Positions 10,283 through 19,975 of a stretch of DNA of 64,000 nt are shown here, piece by piece; the stretch's first letter is position 1, and the number at the start of each line of letters is the position of its first letter. Where the stretch lies: NCBI RefSeq assembly GCF_000494755.1, contig NC_022657.1, positions 124,001-188,000 on the forward strand, in the 5' to 3' direction. The DNA comes from Amorphoplanes friuliensis DSM 7358. GTDB taxonomy: Bacteria; Actinomycetota; Actinomycetes; Mycobacteriales; Micromonosporaceae. Both the position numbers and the translations under genes were made by a program. The notes below the pieces were generated by a model. It worked only from the letters and a program-made list of their open reading frames with translations. It made no database searches and was not told the origin of the DNA.

Positions 10283-11694
10283 GCCTCCTCCTTCGTGAAG
10301 ATCGCCATCTGGGTCGGGGTGCCGTGCGTCTCGTCGAGGTCGCCGACCCCGCGGAAGCTGACCGCGTAACCGTGCGCGGTCGCCGTACGCGCGGCCCAGT
10401 CCTGGAACTCGGCCCGGGTCCACTCGAAGCGGTGATCGGAGTGCCGCATGCCGGTCAGGCCCTCGTAGAGGACGTTGTACTCGGCGTTCGGCGTGGTCAC
10501 GACGACCGTCGCCGGGCTCGCGTGACCGAAGACGGACGCCTCCAGCGCGGGCAGCCGCGGCGGGTCGACGTGCTCGACGACCTCCATCAGGACCGCCGCG
10601 TCGTACCCGCGCAGCCGGTCGTCGCGGTAGGTCAGCGCCGACTGCCACAGCTTCACGCGGCCCTGCTGACGTTCGGGCACGTTGTCCAGCCGCAGCCGGC
10701 GGTGCGCGAGGTCGAGGGCGCGCGACGACACGTCCGTACCGATGATCTCGGTGTAGCGGCGGTCCTTCATGAGACCGCTGAGCAGGGCGCCGCCACCGCA
10801 GCCGAGGTCGAGCACGCGGGTCGCACCGGACTCGGCGACAGCAGCCAGCACCGCGTCACGCCGCTGCTCGGCGAGCGACTGCTTGCGCTCGACCGGCAGC
10901 TCTGCCTCCTCGTCGGTGACGGTGTCGGCCGGCGCGTCGACGGAGTCCGGGTCGACGCGGTCCAGCTGCTCCAGGGCGCTGGCGGCCAGCGAGCGCCGGT
11001 GCGCCAGGTAGCGGCGAGTGATCAGCACCTTCTCCGGGTGGTCGGCCAGCCAGCCCTCGCCGGCGCGGAGCAGCTTGTCGATCTCGTCGGGCGCCACCCA
11101 GTAGTGCTTGGCGTCGTCGAGGACGGGCATCAGCACGTACAGGTGGTTGAGGGCGTCGGCGAGCCGCAGCGTGCCGGTCAGGGTGAGATCGACGTAGGGG
11201 CTGTCGCCGGCCAGCGGGTGGCCGTCGGGCACGTCGTCGAGCGGGATCGCGGTGGCGGTCACCGTCCAGCCCAGCGGCTCGAACAGCGCGGCCGCACTGC
11301 CCCGGCACCGCAGCACGGGCACGTGGATCTCCAGCGGGATGGCCTCGTTCGCGAGCTCCGGACGGTCCTTCGACTCACCGCGCAGCGCACTGCGGAAGAC
11401 CTTGGCGAGCGCACCGGCCAGGAGGCTCGACGCGGCGTACGGGCGGTCGTTGACGAACTGACCCAGCGCGAACGACTCGGGCGCCGACTGCTGCTTGCGA
11501 CCACCCCGCGCGAGCCGCTGCGGATCGACGTCCAGCAGCAGCGCGGCGGTGCACCGGTCGTCGGCCGCGTCCGGGAAGAGGACGTGGGCCGTGCCGGTGG
11601 GCACGTCGAAGGAGTGCACCTTGTCGGGGTGCTTGACCAGCAGGTAACCGAGGTCGGTCGCCGGCCGGCGAGTGGTCGTCACGGTGAGCAGCAC
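10279..11694 (-). CDS. hen1: 3'-terminal RNA ribose 2'-O-methyltransferase Hen1
   Basis: Protein of 471 residues. The bacterial N-terminal region starts LLTVTTTRRPATDLGYLL, typical of the family, and supplies the Pnkp-binding/ligase-activating part. The C-terminal SAM methyltransferase has VLDLGCGGGALL as motif I and the metal-binding set EVVEHVDPPR with a later His (FGHASP), which define Hen1. GTG 11694 is chosen because the family consensus begins at this residue; the longer frame would add an unrelated extension into the divergent gene's region. Upstream partner of Pnkp in a two-gene operon. Confidence 0.95.
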   Translation of the reverse strand: MLLTVTTTRRPATDLGYLLVKHPDKVHSFDVPTGTAHVLFPDAADDRCTAALLLDVDPQRLARGGRKQQSAPESFALGQFVNDRPYAASSLLAGALAKVFRSALRGESKDRPELANEAIPLEIHVPVLRCRGSAAALFEPLGWTVTATAIPLDDVPDGHPLAGDSPYVDLTLTGTLRLADALNHLYVLMPVLDDAKHYWVAPDEIDKLLRAGEGWLADHPEKVLITRRYLAHRRSLAASALEQLDRVDPDSVDAPADTVTDEEAELPVERKQSLAEQRRDAVLAAVAESGATRVLDLGCGGGALLSGLMKDRRYTEIIGTDVSSRALDLAHRRLRLDNVPERQQGRVKLWQSALTYRDDRLRGYDAAVLMEVVEHVDPPRLPALEASVFGHASPATVVVTTPNAEYNVLYEGLTGMRHSDHRFEWTRAEFQDWAARTATAHGYAVSFRGVGDLDETHGTPTQMAIFTKEEA

Positions 11695-11792
11695 GGGCCG
11701 ATGATCGCAGTGCCCGGCCAGGGACGGCGACCTATTTGACGCCCCCCGCAATGATTCCGGGGTCCGTACCCGTCGTAGGAGCGGAGGTGCCC

Positions 11793-12275
11793 GTGACCTA
11801 CGAGGAGTTCGTCGACAGCAGGCTCGGCGCGTTGCTGCGTTATGCCGTCATGCTCACCGGCGACGAGCACACCGCGCAGGATCTGGTGCAGGACACGATG
11901 GTTCGTGTCCAGCTCAACTGGCGCCGGGTGGTCCGCAGCGACTCGCCCGACGGTTACGTCCGCAAGATGCTGACCAACCAGTTCATCGACCTGCGCCGTG
12001 GCTCGTGGATCAAGCGGGTGCTGCTGCGGGCCGAGCCGGACCCCGTGCGCGCGGAGCCCTCCGACCACGCGAGCGAGACCGCCGAGCGCGACAGTGTCTG
12101 GACCATGCTGGCGCGACTGCCGCGTCAGCAGCGGGCGGTCCTCGTCCTGCGGTACTACGAAGACCTGCCGGACGCGGAGATCGCCGAGGTGCTCGGCTGC
12201 GCCGTCGGCACGGTCCGTTCGTCCATCTCGCGAGCGCTGGCAACGCTCCGCACCGAGTTGGTGGAGGCCCGATGA
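11793..12275 (+). CDS. SigE-family ECF RNA polymerase sigma factor
   Basis: Sigma factor of 160 residues with region 2 (ALLRYAVMLTGDEHTAQDLV) and region 4 ending in EIAEVLGCAVGTVRSSISRA. GTG 11793 is chosen since GGAGCGGAGG lies just upstream and the frame then begins VTYEEFVDSRLGALLRYA, typical for this actinobacterial family. Its stop overlaps the start of the next gene (ATGA), whose N-terminus resembles an anti-sigma protein, so the pair likely forms a sigma/anti-sigma module sensing an envelope condition. Confidence 0.92.
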   Translation: MTYEEFVDSRLGALLRYAVMLTGDEHTAQDLVQDTMVRVQLNWRRVVRSDSPDGYVRKMLTNQFIDLRRGSWIKRVLLRAEPDPVRAEPSDHASETAERDSVWTMLARLPRQQRAVLVLRYYEDLPDAEIAEVLGCAVGTVRSSISRALATLRTELVEAR

Positions 12276-13306
12276 GCCCGATCGAGGAAGAGCTGCGTGC
12301 CGCCTTCGAGCGGCACGAGACGCTGGCGCCGCCGATCGGCCCGGTCCGGGCCAAGATCGACATGGCCTGGGCCCGGGCCCGGCGCCGCCGTTTGGTCCGC
12401 CGTGTCACGGGGGCTGCTGCCGGCCTGCTGATGGCCGGTGCGGGTGTGCCGGTCGTCGTCGAGCAGTGGCAGCACCAGGTGGCGCCCGCACCAGCGGTGA
12501 TCGGCAGCCTGGCTGACGAGCCCGCACCGACCGGGCCGCTCGACGTCCTGCTCCTGGGCAGCGACAACCGCCTCCGCCTGCACGACGCCAAGAACCGCCG
12601 CGCCGACACCGTGATGATGATCCACGTGCCGGCCGACCGCAGCCGGATCTACCTGGTGAGTCTGCCGCGGGACGGCGAGGTGAAGCTGCCCGGCGGCGCG
12701 CGGGCCAAGCTCAGCGAAACGCTCTACTTCGGCGGTCCCGCGCTCACCGGGCAGGTCGTCAGCAAGCTGACCGGTGTCGACTTCGATGCCACCGTGACGA
12801 TCGACTTCCGGGCTCTCCGGGCGGTGACCGCGGCTGTCGGCGGGGTCGAGATCTGCCTGCCCCTGAGCATCAAGTCGGCGCACAACGGCAAGAAATATCC
12901 GAAGGGCTGCCAGCACCTCGGCGCCGACGACGTCGGGCCGGTGCTCCAGGCCCGCTACGGCTTCATGGTCGGCAGTTACGAACGCGACCGTAACTCCCAG
13001 CGTTTCCTGCGGGCGCTGTTCGCCAAGCTGACCGCGGACGGCACGACCGCCGACCCGGGGCGCCTCCACGAGCTGCTGGTGGCGGCCAAGGACGGGCTCG
13101 AGATCGACGGGGACGCGGGGGCGCTCCTGGGGGCTGTGCCGAAGACCGCGGCCCAGGTGGTCGGCATCGGGGCCTACAGCTTCGCGGCGCTCGGCAGCGG
13201 ACGGGAGCAGATCTATCCCAAGGTCGGGCCGAAGCTCTACCAGGCGATCCGCGACGACACCCTGGACGAGTGGGTCAGTGCCAACCCGACGCTGATCACG
13301 AAGTGA
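12272..13306 (+). CDS. LCP-family protein with anti-sigma-like N-terminus
   Basis: Predicted membrane-anchored LytR-CpsA-Psr domain protein of 344 residues. Residues 1-40 are a charged cytoplasmic helix region (SPIEEELRAAFERHE), residues 44-62 the single membrane segment, and residues 85-330 the extracellular LCP domain with VLLLGSDNR, ADTVMMIHVPADRS, VSLPRDGEV and YERDRNSQRFL. LCP enzymes attach glycopolymers to peptidoglycan. Overlap with the sigma-factor gene and the charged N-terminus suggest that the protein also restrains that sigma factor, which is inference. Its 3' end overlaps the convergent gene by 11 bases. Confidence 0.88.
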   Translation: MSPIEEELRAAFERHETLAPPIGPVRAKIDMAWARARRRRLVRRVTGAAAGLLMAGAGVPVVVEQWQHQVAPAPAVIGSLADEPAPTGPLDVLLLGSDNRLRLHDAKNRRADTVMMIHVPADRSRIYLVSLPRDGEVKLPGGARAKLSETLYFGGPALTGQVVSKLTGVDFDATVTIDFRALRAVTAAVGGVEICLPLSIKSAHNGKKYPKGCQHLGADDVGPVLQARYGFMVGSYERDRNSQRFLRALFAKLTADGTTADPGRLHELLVAAKDGLEIDGDAGALLGAVPKTAAQVVGIGAYSFAALGSGREQIYPKVGPKLYQAIRDDTLDEWVSANPTLITK

Positions 13307-14829
13307 AGCGGATCCGGCGGCGGCGGGCCAGCAGCACCCCGGCGGCACCGGCGAGCAGGAAGGCGCCGGCGCCGAGACCCAGGCCGGTGCCGGTGATCGG
13401 CAGGCCGTCGTCCGGCAGCCGCACCAGCAGCTTCGCGGTGTTGTTCGCACCGGCCCCGGCACTCTCCAGCGCGGAGTCGTAGAGCAGGTTGGGCTCGGCC
13501 TCGACCCGGCCCGCCTCACCGTCGAAGTCCCCGGTGACCGCAAAGGTGAAGCCGAAGAGCGCCGAGCCGCCCGCCGGCAGCGGGTCCTCACCCATCCAGC
13601 ACTCGTAACGGTCCGGGGCGATCTCGGCCGACCACTGCACACAGCGCCGGTCGAGCTGGACGACGTCCAGGCCCTCGGGCACGTCGACGGTCACCGGGAT
13701 CGAGGTGTTCGGGAAGAACCGCGGATAGAGGGTCCCGGGACCGCGGTTGACCAGCCCGACACGGACGGACACCCGGTTGCCGACGGTGCCGGACACCCGG
13801 GCGCCGACCGCGGCGATGTCCGGGCGGCGGGCGCCGACCACCGTCAGCTCGAAGTCGGCCAGCTCGTCGGTGTCGTCCAGGTCGACCTGGGGCGGCGCGG
13901 CCGCGGAGCTCTCCGCGACCAGGTCCAGCGCGTCGCCCGTCCCGGACCGGCCCGGCTTCAGCCCCGGAAAACTAGCCTGCCAGTCCTCCCAGACGGCCGG
14001 TGTCAGCCAGCGCGGTGAACCGGAGGCCCAGCTCCCGGCCGCGGCGTTGTCCGGTGCCGTCAACGGCAGTGGCTCGGAGAGCACGTACGCCTGACCCGGT
14101 GCGAGCTCGGTGTCGAAGGTGCAGACCACAGCGTCGCCGTAGCGGCAGTTCGCGTACGAGGTGCCGGCGAGCCACTCCGGCGGGAGCGCGAAGTAGAGGA
14201 CCACACCCCTCGACCGCCGTGGCGCCCACGTTGCTGACCCGCGGACGGTACGAGGCGGTCCGGCCGGGGCGTACGGACAGCTTGGTGGTGCCGGAGGTGG
14301 CGAGGTCGACACCCTGGCCGATGCGGACCTGGGATCTGCTCGTGGTGGTCGGGCCGCCGTCCACGCGGGTGGTGATCACCACCTGTCCGGCGTCGCCGGG
14401 TTGTGCACCCGCGGTCGCCCGCACCTGGAAGACGCCCATCGGCACGACGAAGGCTCCGGCCTCGATCATGGTGGTGCAGGTGAGGACGGGGCTGTTTCCC
14501 GTACAGGGGGAGGCGTTGGGTGGCTTGGACGCTCCCTGCGTGACGATGATGTTCTGCTCGATGTCGAGCGGGACGATCGTCGCGAAGGCGGCGACCGCCG
14601 AGAAGTCGACCTTGTAGGCGACGCGGCGAGGCCGCGGTGAAGCCTCCGCCCGCGAAAAATGCCCGTCCAGCGTCGCCCACTCGCCCTCGGTTCCCGGTGC
14701 CACGGTGACCTGCGAGAACAGCGTGGTCAGCACGGCCGGGGGTGCCGCTGCGGCTGACTCCGGCCAGGCGAAGCCCGCCAGCAGCACAGCCGCCACGGCA
14801 GAGACGAGGCAACGCTTGAGCATCGGCAT
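13296..14829 (-). pseudogene. secreted LPXTG surface protein interrupted by a frameshift
   Basis: Two adjoining minus-strand frames form one protein if one base is removed. The first (start ATG 14829) has a signal peptide MPMLKRCLVSAVAAVLLAGF and reads correctly to SNVGATAVEG; the second continues VVLYFALPPEWLAG and ends with LPITG, a hydrophobic stretch and RRRR, a classical sortase signal (LPITG codons at 13389-13403). The break is at a CCCC run, 14206-14209 (GGGG on the coding strand); three Gs restore E-G-V-V. It may be a sequencing error, phase-variable slippage or a true pseudogene. The repeat-like extracellular domains resemble DUF11/CARDB-type adhesive modules. Function unknown. Confidence 0.8.
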
Positions 14830-15005
14830 GATTGTCAGCCTAAATGCCCGTTAGGTGACAAGTGACCGTTTTCGAGTCAGCTCGATCTTGCAGCCGCAGG
14901 TAACGGGGCGATTTCCGTCGCGGTCGGTCGCTGCGGAATACTGCCTGCTGGAGGACAGCGCGGTCCTGCCCTCTGCTTCCGTATTGAAGATCAAGGAGCG
15001 CACCG

Positions 15006-16031
<1,026 letters not shown>

Positions 16032-16042
16032 CCCATCGGTAA

Positions 16043-16075
16043 CGGCCGGTCCCCGTACGTGGGGGCCGGCCGTTG
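16043..16075 (+). terminator. hairpin terminator after fba
   Basis: AACGGCCGGTCCCC pairs with GGGGGCCGGCCGTT around a short loop. Only a short T stretch follows. Confidence 0.8.
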
Positions 16076-16142
16076 TCGTGTTGCAGGACTACGCAGAGGC
16101 GTGGGTACGATCGGCGTCTTGTCCGGAACCAGGGCGGTGATC

Positions 16143-16667
16143 ATGCTCGGCATCGAGGGGTATGAACCCGAGTGGCATCACGACGCCGAAGCCCTCGCCG
16201 CCGTCCACAGAGCACGGTTCACCCGGCTCATCGGCCGTGAACTGGTTGCCGGCTGGCTGATGTGGGACCTCTCCGAGCGGGGCTGGTTCGCGGACGGCCC
16301 GGTGATCCTCGGCTTCGGTGACACCAACGTCGAAATCACTCACCGCAAGTTCGACGAATGTGCAATCACCTGGGACCAGGTCGACATGACCGCACCCATC
16401 GACTGGTACGCGACCGGCATCCAGCTCGACTGGCGCGCCGACCCGCACGCCGCGCTGCGCAACGCCCGCGGCAAGGTCCTCCGCGAGGTCAACATCGTCG
16501 AACGCACCACGGTCAAGGAGTGGCGGCCGCGGGTGCTGCATGCGGTCGAGTTCCTCTTCGAGGGCGCGCGGCTGGCGGTCTTCAACGCCATGGACGAGAA
16601 CGGCCTGACCGACATCCCGGAGATGGATCTCCCCGTGAACAGCTGGCGCCGCGTCCGCATCGCCTGA
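16143..16667 (+). CDS. hypothetical protein, 174 aa
   Basis: Unrecognised soluble protein. ATG 16143 is preferred, with AGGG 8 bases upstream; GTG 16137 is also possible. Begins MLGIEGYEPEWHHDAEALAA; contains many Trp residues (WLMWDLSERGWF, ITWDQVDM, IDWYATGIQLDW) and ends NSWRRVRIA. No signal peptide or membrane segment. Short gaps to fba and to the following minus-strand gene give no functional hint. Confidence 0.75.
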   Translation: MLGIEGYEPEWHHDAEALAAVHRARFTRLIGRELVAGWLMWDLSERGWFADGPVILGFGDTNVEITHRKFDECAITWDQVDMTAPIDWYATGIQLDWRADPHAALRNARGKVLREVNIVERTTVKEWRPRVLHAVEFLFEGARLAVFNAMDENGLTDIPEMDLPVNSWRRVRIA

Positions 16668-16674
16668 GCGCGGC

Positions 16675-16911
16675 TCAGTCGCCGCCTCCGCCTCCGCCTC
16701 CACCGCTGTCGCCACCGCCGCTGTCGCCGCCGCTGTCGTGGTGGTGCGAGTCGCCGTAGTCGTAACCGCCGCTGTTCCCGTCCTGGTTCGACGAGCCGGT
16801 GTGCATGTAGCTCGTACCGCTGCGCGAGGACCGTCCGCCCGTGGTGCGCCGGCTGATCCAGATCGCGAGGCCGACCACCGCCAGGAACCCCAGAGCAAAC
16901 AGAAAGGTCAT
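16675..16911 (-). CDS. small membrane protein with glycine-rich tail, 78 aa
   Basis: One N-terminal membrane segment (MTFLFALGFLAVVGLAIWIS) followed by Arg residues and a Gly/Asp/Ser/His-rich tail that ends in a run of glycines. Topology suggests a type I-like anchor with a flexible tail. ATG 16911 is the only start that opens on the hydrophobic segment; the frame is open much further upstream but with shadow-like composition. Function unknown. Confidence 0.6.
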   Translation of the reverse strand: MTFLFALGFLAVVGLAIWISRRTTGGRSSRSGTSYMHTGSSNQDGNSGGYDYGDSHHHDSGGDSGGGDSGGGGGGGGD

Positions 16912-16990
16912 GTCCCGCAGTGTGCGGCACGTCCGCCACCTGCGGTAAACGCTTTGCGGCAGGTGGCGCGGCGGCGCTTCAATGCCAGCC

Positions 16991-17764
16991 ATGGACCTTC
17001 GCCGAGTGGACCTCCGGGCGCTCAACTCCCTGACCAAGTACCCGTCGATCCCGACGTACCACCTGCTCGACCCGCGCAACGGCGGGCTGCAGGACGAGTC
17101 CGTCGTGTTCTCCGGGCCGGTTGTCGGGACCGAGAAGGTCGACGGCACCAACGCCCGGATCATCCTGGTGCCGGGCGGCGACTGGGTGCTCGGCTCCCGG
17201 GAGGAGCTGCTCTGCGCCAAGGGGGACCTCATCGGCAACCCGTCGCAGGGCATCGTCGCCGCACTGAAGCCGGTCGCCGAGGCCCTCGCCCCGGTCGACG
17301 ATGAGCGGATCCGCGTGTTCTACGTCGAGCTCTACGGCGGCAAGGTCGGCAGTGCTGCCAAGCAGTATACGACGAACCCGGCCCGCTTCGGCTGGCGGCT
17401 CTTCGACGTGCTCGAACTCCGCGATCACGCCGAGCAGCTGAGCTGGCCCACCGAGCGGATCTCCGCCTGGCGTGAGGGTGGTGGCCAGCCGTTCCTCGCC
17501 GAGGAGAGCCTGGCCGCGGCCGCCGCTGACGCCGGCCTGGAGCTGACGCCACGACTTTTCACCGTGGACGCGTCGGAGCTCCCGACCGACCTCGAGAAGA
17601 CGAACGCCTGGCTCGGCGAACACCTGCCGGCGACCCGGGTGCGACTCGACGACGGTGCTCAGGGTGGCGCCGAGGGCATCGTGCTGCGGACGATGGACCG
17701 CGGCGTGATCGCCAAGGCGCGGTTCCAGGACTACGCGCGCACCCTCAAACGCCGTCGACGCTGA
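16991..17764 (+). CDS. RNA ligase family protein
   Basis: Covalent nucleotidyltransferase-type polynucleotide ligase of 257 residues. Motif I is GTEKVDGTNARI with the adenylated Lys at about residue 49; motif III region is VFYVELYGGKVG; motif IV is AEGIVLR and motif V IAKAR. ATG 16991 opens MDLRRVDLRALNS; an ATG at 16982 is three codons earlier. It lacks kinase or phosphatase domains, so it would need ends healed elsewhere, such as by Pnkp encoded 7 kb away. Its 3' end overlaps the convergent LOG-family gene by 20 bases. Physiological substrate unknown. Confidence 0.85.
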   Translation: MDLRRVDLRALNSLTKYPSIPTYHLLDPRNGGLQDESVVFSGPVVGTEKVDGTNARIILVPGGDWVLGSREELLCAKGDLIGNPSQGIVAALKPVAEALAPVDDERIRVFYVELYGGKVGSAAKQYTTNPARFGWRLFDVLELRDHAEQLSWPTERISAWREGGGQPFLAEESLAAAAADAGLELTPRLFTVDASELPTDLEKTNAWLGEHLPATRVRLDDGAQGGAEGIVLRTMDRGVIAKARFQDYARTLKRRRR

Positions 17765-18938
17765 GGGCGCGGACCGCCTCGTCCAGGTCGTCGGTGACCA
17801 CGATCAGATCCGACTGGTCACCGTGCGGTGAGCGAGCCAGTAGGGGCCTGAGCAGGGCCTCTACTGGCAACGCCGACCAGTGGTCGACCCCGAGGAAAAC
17901 AAACGCGCCCGACGGCCCGTCGGTGCGGTAGAACGTCTTCGTCGCCGCCTGGAAGACCTCCTGCACGGTGCCGGCCCAGCCCGGGGCAAAAACGATGCCG
18001 CCCCGGGAGAGACGCAGGATCGAGTCCTCGCGGACCGCGTTCGAGAAGTACTTGCCGATCTGGCCCGCGAACAGGTTGGCCGGCTCGTGACCGTAGAGCC
18101 AGGTCGGCAGGGCCAGGCCGCCGTGGCTCAGCGGGGACTCGGCCGCCGGTGCCGGGTAGGCCGCCCGGACAGCGAGCGCCGCAGCGGTGTACGGGTCGTG
18201 GTCCATGAAATCCGGCGCGGGCGCGAGCAGGTCGATCGCCGCCGACAACTCGTCGGCGGTCCGCGAGGAGAGGTACGCCCCCAGGTTGGCGGCCTCCATG
18301 ACACCCGGCCCACCGCCGGTCACGATCAGCCGCCCGGCGCCGGCCAGCCGCCAGGCCAGCGTCGCGGCCATCCGGTACGCCGCGGAGCCGCGCGGTTCGG
18401 CGTGCCCGCCCATGATCCCGACCGCGCCGCGGGCGCCGTGAGTCCCGACCCAGGCGGCGAGGGCCTTACCGAGCGCGTTGTCGATGCCGGCGTCGTGCAG
18501 ACGCTGCGCGATCGCCTCCCGCAGGTCGGGTGCGGCACTGCCGTGGTCGAGGAAGTGCTGGTAGACGAGGGTGTCGTACATCCCGGCGAAGCCGTGCTCG
18601 GCAAAACCGAAGGACAGGTCCTCGGGTGTGTAGAGGTGCGCGGGATGTGTCGGGTAAGGCCGTGCGGCGAACGGTGGGATCAGGTGGGCGCCGCGCCGGA
18701 TCAGATCGATCTCGACCTCGGGCGCGGCCAGATGGCAGCCGACAAAAAGCGTGCCGCTCACGTCCACACCGGCGAGCTCGGGCGGGTCGAGGTCGAGCCG
18801 CACCCCGAGGACGATCAGCCCGGCCAGCGACCCCTTGGCCAGATGGGTGTCGAGCTCGGCACGGGACTCGATCTCAAAAGCGGTGGCATCGAACGGGACG
18901 TCGCCGCCGAAGACGGACTGCAGGGGATCACCGGGCAT
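17745..18938 (-). CDS. LOG-family (Rossmann nucleotide-binding) protein
   Basis: Protein of 397 residues related to the lysine-decarboxylase-like/LOG fold, phosphoribohydrolases that release bases from nucleoside monophosphates. The GGGPGVMEAAN signature is clear. The second family motif, usually PGGxGTxxE, appears here as APGWAGTVQE, so the loop is altered while the Glu is kept. It is longer than typical LOG proteins (about 190), with an N-terminal domain of about 150 residues, as in the larger bacterial PpnN-like forms. ATG 18938 starts 18 bases from the divergent ADP-ribosylglycohydrolase gene, implying a shared promoter zone. Confidence 0.8.
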   Translation of the reverse strand: MPGDPLQSVFGGDVPFDATAFEIESRAELDTHLAKGSLAGLIVLGVRLDLDPPELAGVDVSGTLFVGCHLAAPEVEIDLIRRGAHLIPPFAARPYPTHPAHLYTPEDLSFGFAEHGFAGMYDTLVYQHFLDHGSAAPDLREAIAQRLHDAGIDNALGKALAAWVGTHGARGAVGIMGGHAEPRGSAAYRMAATLAWRLAGAGRLIVTGGGPGVMEAANLGAYLSSRTADELSAAIDLLAPAPDFMDHDPYTAAALAVRAAYPAPAAESPLSHGGLALPTWLYGHEPANLFAGQIGKYFSNAVREDSILRLSRGGIVFAPGWAGTVQEVFQAATKTFYRTDGPSGAFVFLGVDHWSALPVEALLRPLLARSPHGDQSDLIVVTDDLDEAVRALSVDGV

Positions 18939-18956
18939 CACCGTAGGGTAGTCAGC

Positions 18957-19946
18957 GTGAAAAACGCGTCCGGATCGCTGTTCGGGTTGGCGTACGGGGA
19001 CTCGCTCGGGAAGCCGACGGAGTTCCAGGACTACGCGACCATCGTCACCGAGTACGGGCCCGGTGGCCCGCAGCGGCTGGAAGGCAACCCGGCGCTGGTG
19101 ACCGACGACACGCAGATGATGCTCGCGGTCGGCGAAGCGCTGCTGGCGGCCGGTGACCTCACGCCCGGAAGCTTCGAGCCGGTGCTGCGGCAGGCGTTCC
19201 TCGACTGGGCGATCAGCCCCGACAACAACCGCGCACCGGGCATGACCTGCCTCCGTGCCTGCGGAGAACTGTCGGACGGCCGCCCCTGGCAGCAGGCGTC
19301 CCAGATTCACTCGAAGGGCTGCGGCGCCAACATGCGCGTCACCCCCGTCGGGCTGATCCCCGGACTGACCGACGAGCAGCGCTCAGGAGCCGCGCAGCTC
19401 CAGGCCGGACTGACCCACGGACACGCGACGGGGCTCGCGGCGAGTGAGTTGACCGCTTTCGGCGTACGGTGGCTGGCCGACGGTCTCGCACCGCAAGATC
19501 TGCTGGCCCGGCTGCGTGACCACTGCGCTGACCAGCGCAAGGTCTATCACCACGAGTGGCTCGGCGACCTCTGGCAGCGGCCGACGATCGAAACCCCTGA
19601 AGAGTTCATCTCCCGCGGCTGGGACGAGAGCGCTGCGGCCCTCGACCGGGTCGGCGCGGCCCTCGACCGCGGCGACTACACCGGCGACCCCTGCCTGGCC
19701 ACCGGCGCCGGCTGGATCGCCGAAGAAGCCCTGGCCACAGCCCTGTACTGCTACCTGATCTCACCGGACGAGCCCGTCGCGGTCCTCGGCCGGGGCGCGG
19801 CCTCCTCCGGCGACTCCGACTCCATCGCCTGCCTGGCCGGCGGCTTCGCGGGGGCCGCGCTGGGCCTGGCCGCCTGGCCTGCCGCCTGGCAGGAGCAGAT
19901 CGAATACACAGACCGTTTGTCGGCCCTGGGCACCGCCTGGGACTAA
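18957..19946 (+). CDS. ADP-ribosylglycohydrolase family protein
   Basis: DraG/ARH-type hydrolase of 329 residues that removes ADP-ribose from protein or nucleic acid targets. Metal-site motifs are visible at both ends: LAYGDSLGKPTEF, TDDTQMMLA and, near the C-terminus, GDSDSIACLAGGFAGAALG. GTG 18957 gives the family-typical start SLFGLAYGDSLG; the open frame upstream runs antisense through the divergent gene. Neighbours are a LOG-family protein and an RNA ligase. The natural substrate cannot be told from sequence. Confidence 0.92.
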   Translation: MKNASGSLFGLAYGDSLGKPTEFQDYATIVTEYGPGGPQRLEGNPALVTDDTQMMLAVGEALLAAGDLTPGSFEPVLRQAFLDWAISPDNNRAPGMTCLRACGELSDGRPWQQASQIHSKGCGANMRVTPVGLIPGLTDEQRSGAAQLQAGLTHGHATGLAASELTAFGVRWLADGLAPQDLLARLRDHCADQRKVYHHEWLGDLWQRPTIETPEEFISRGWDESAAALDRVGAALDRGDYTGDPCLATGAGWIAEEALATALYCYLISPDEPVAVLGRGAASSGDSDSIACLAGGFAGAALGLAAWPAAWQEQIEYTDRLSALGTAWD

Positions 19947-19975
19947 CCGCCGGGCCGGCACGGTTGAATAGCACC

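Noticed and set aside
7439..10369. Open frame of 976 codons on the plus strand
   Set aside because: It runs antisense through DedA and pnkp. Its protein is Arg/Gly/Val/Asp-biased without domains, while the minus-strand frames carry clear motifs. High-GC shadow.
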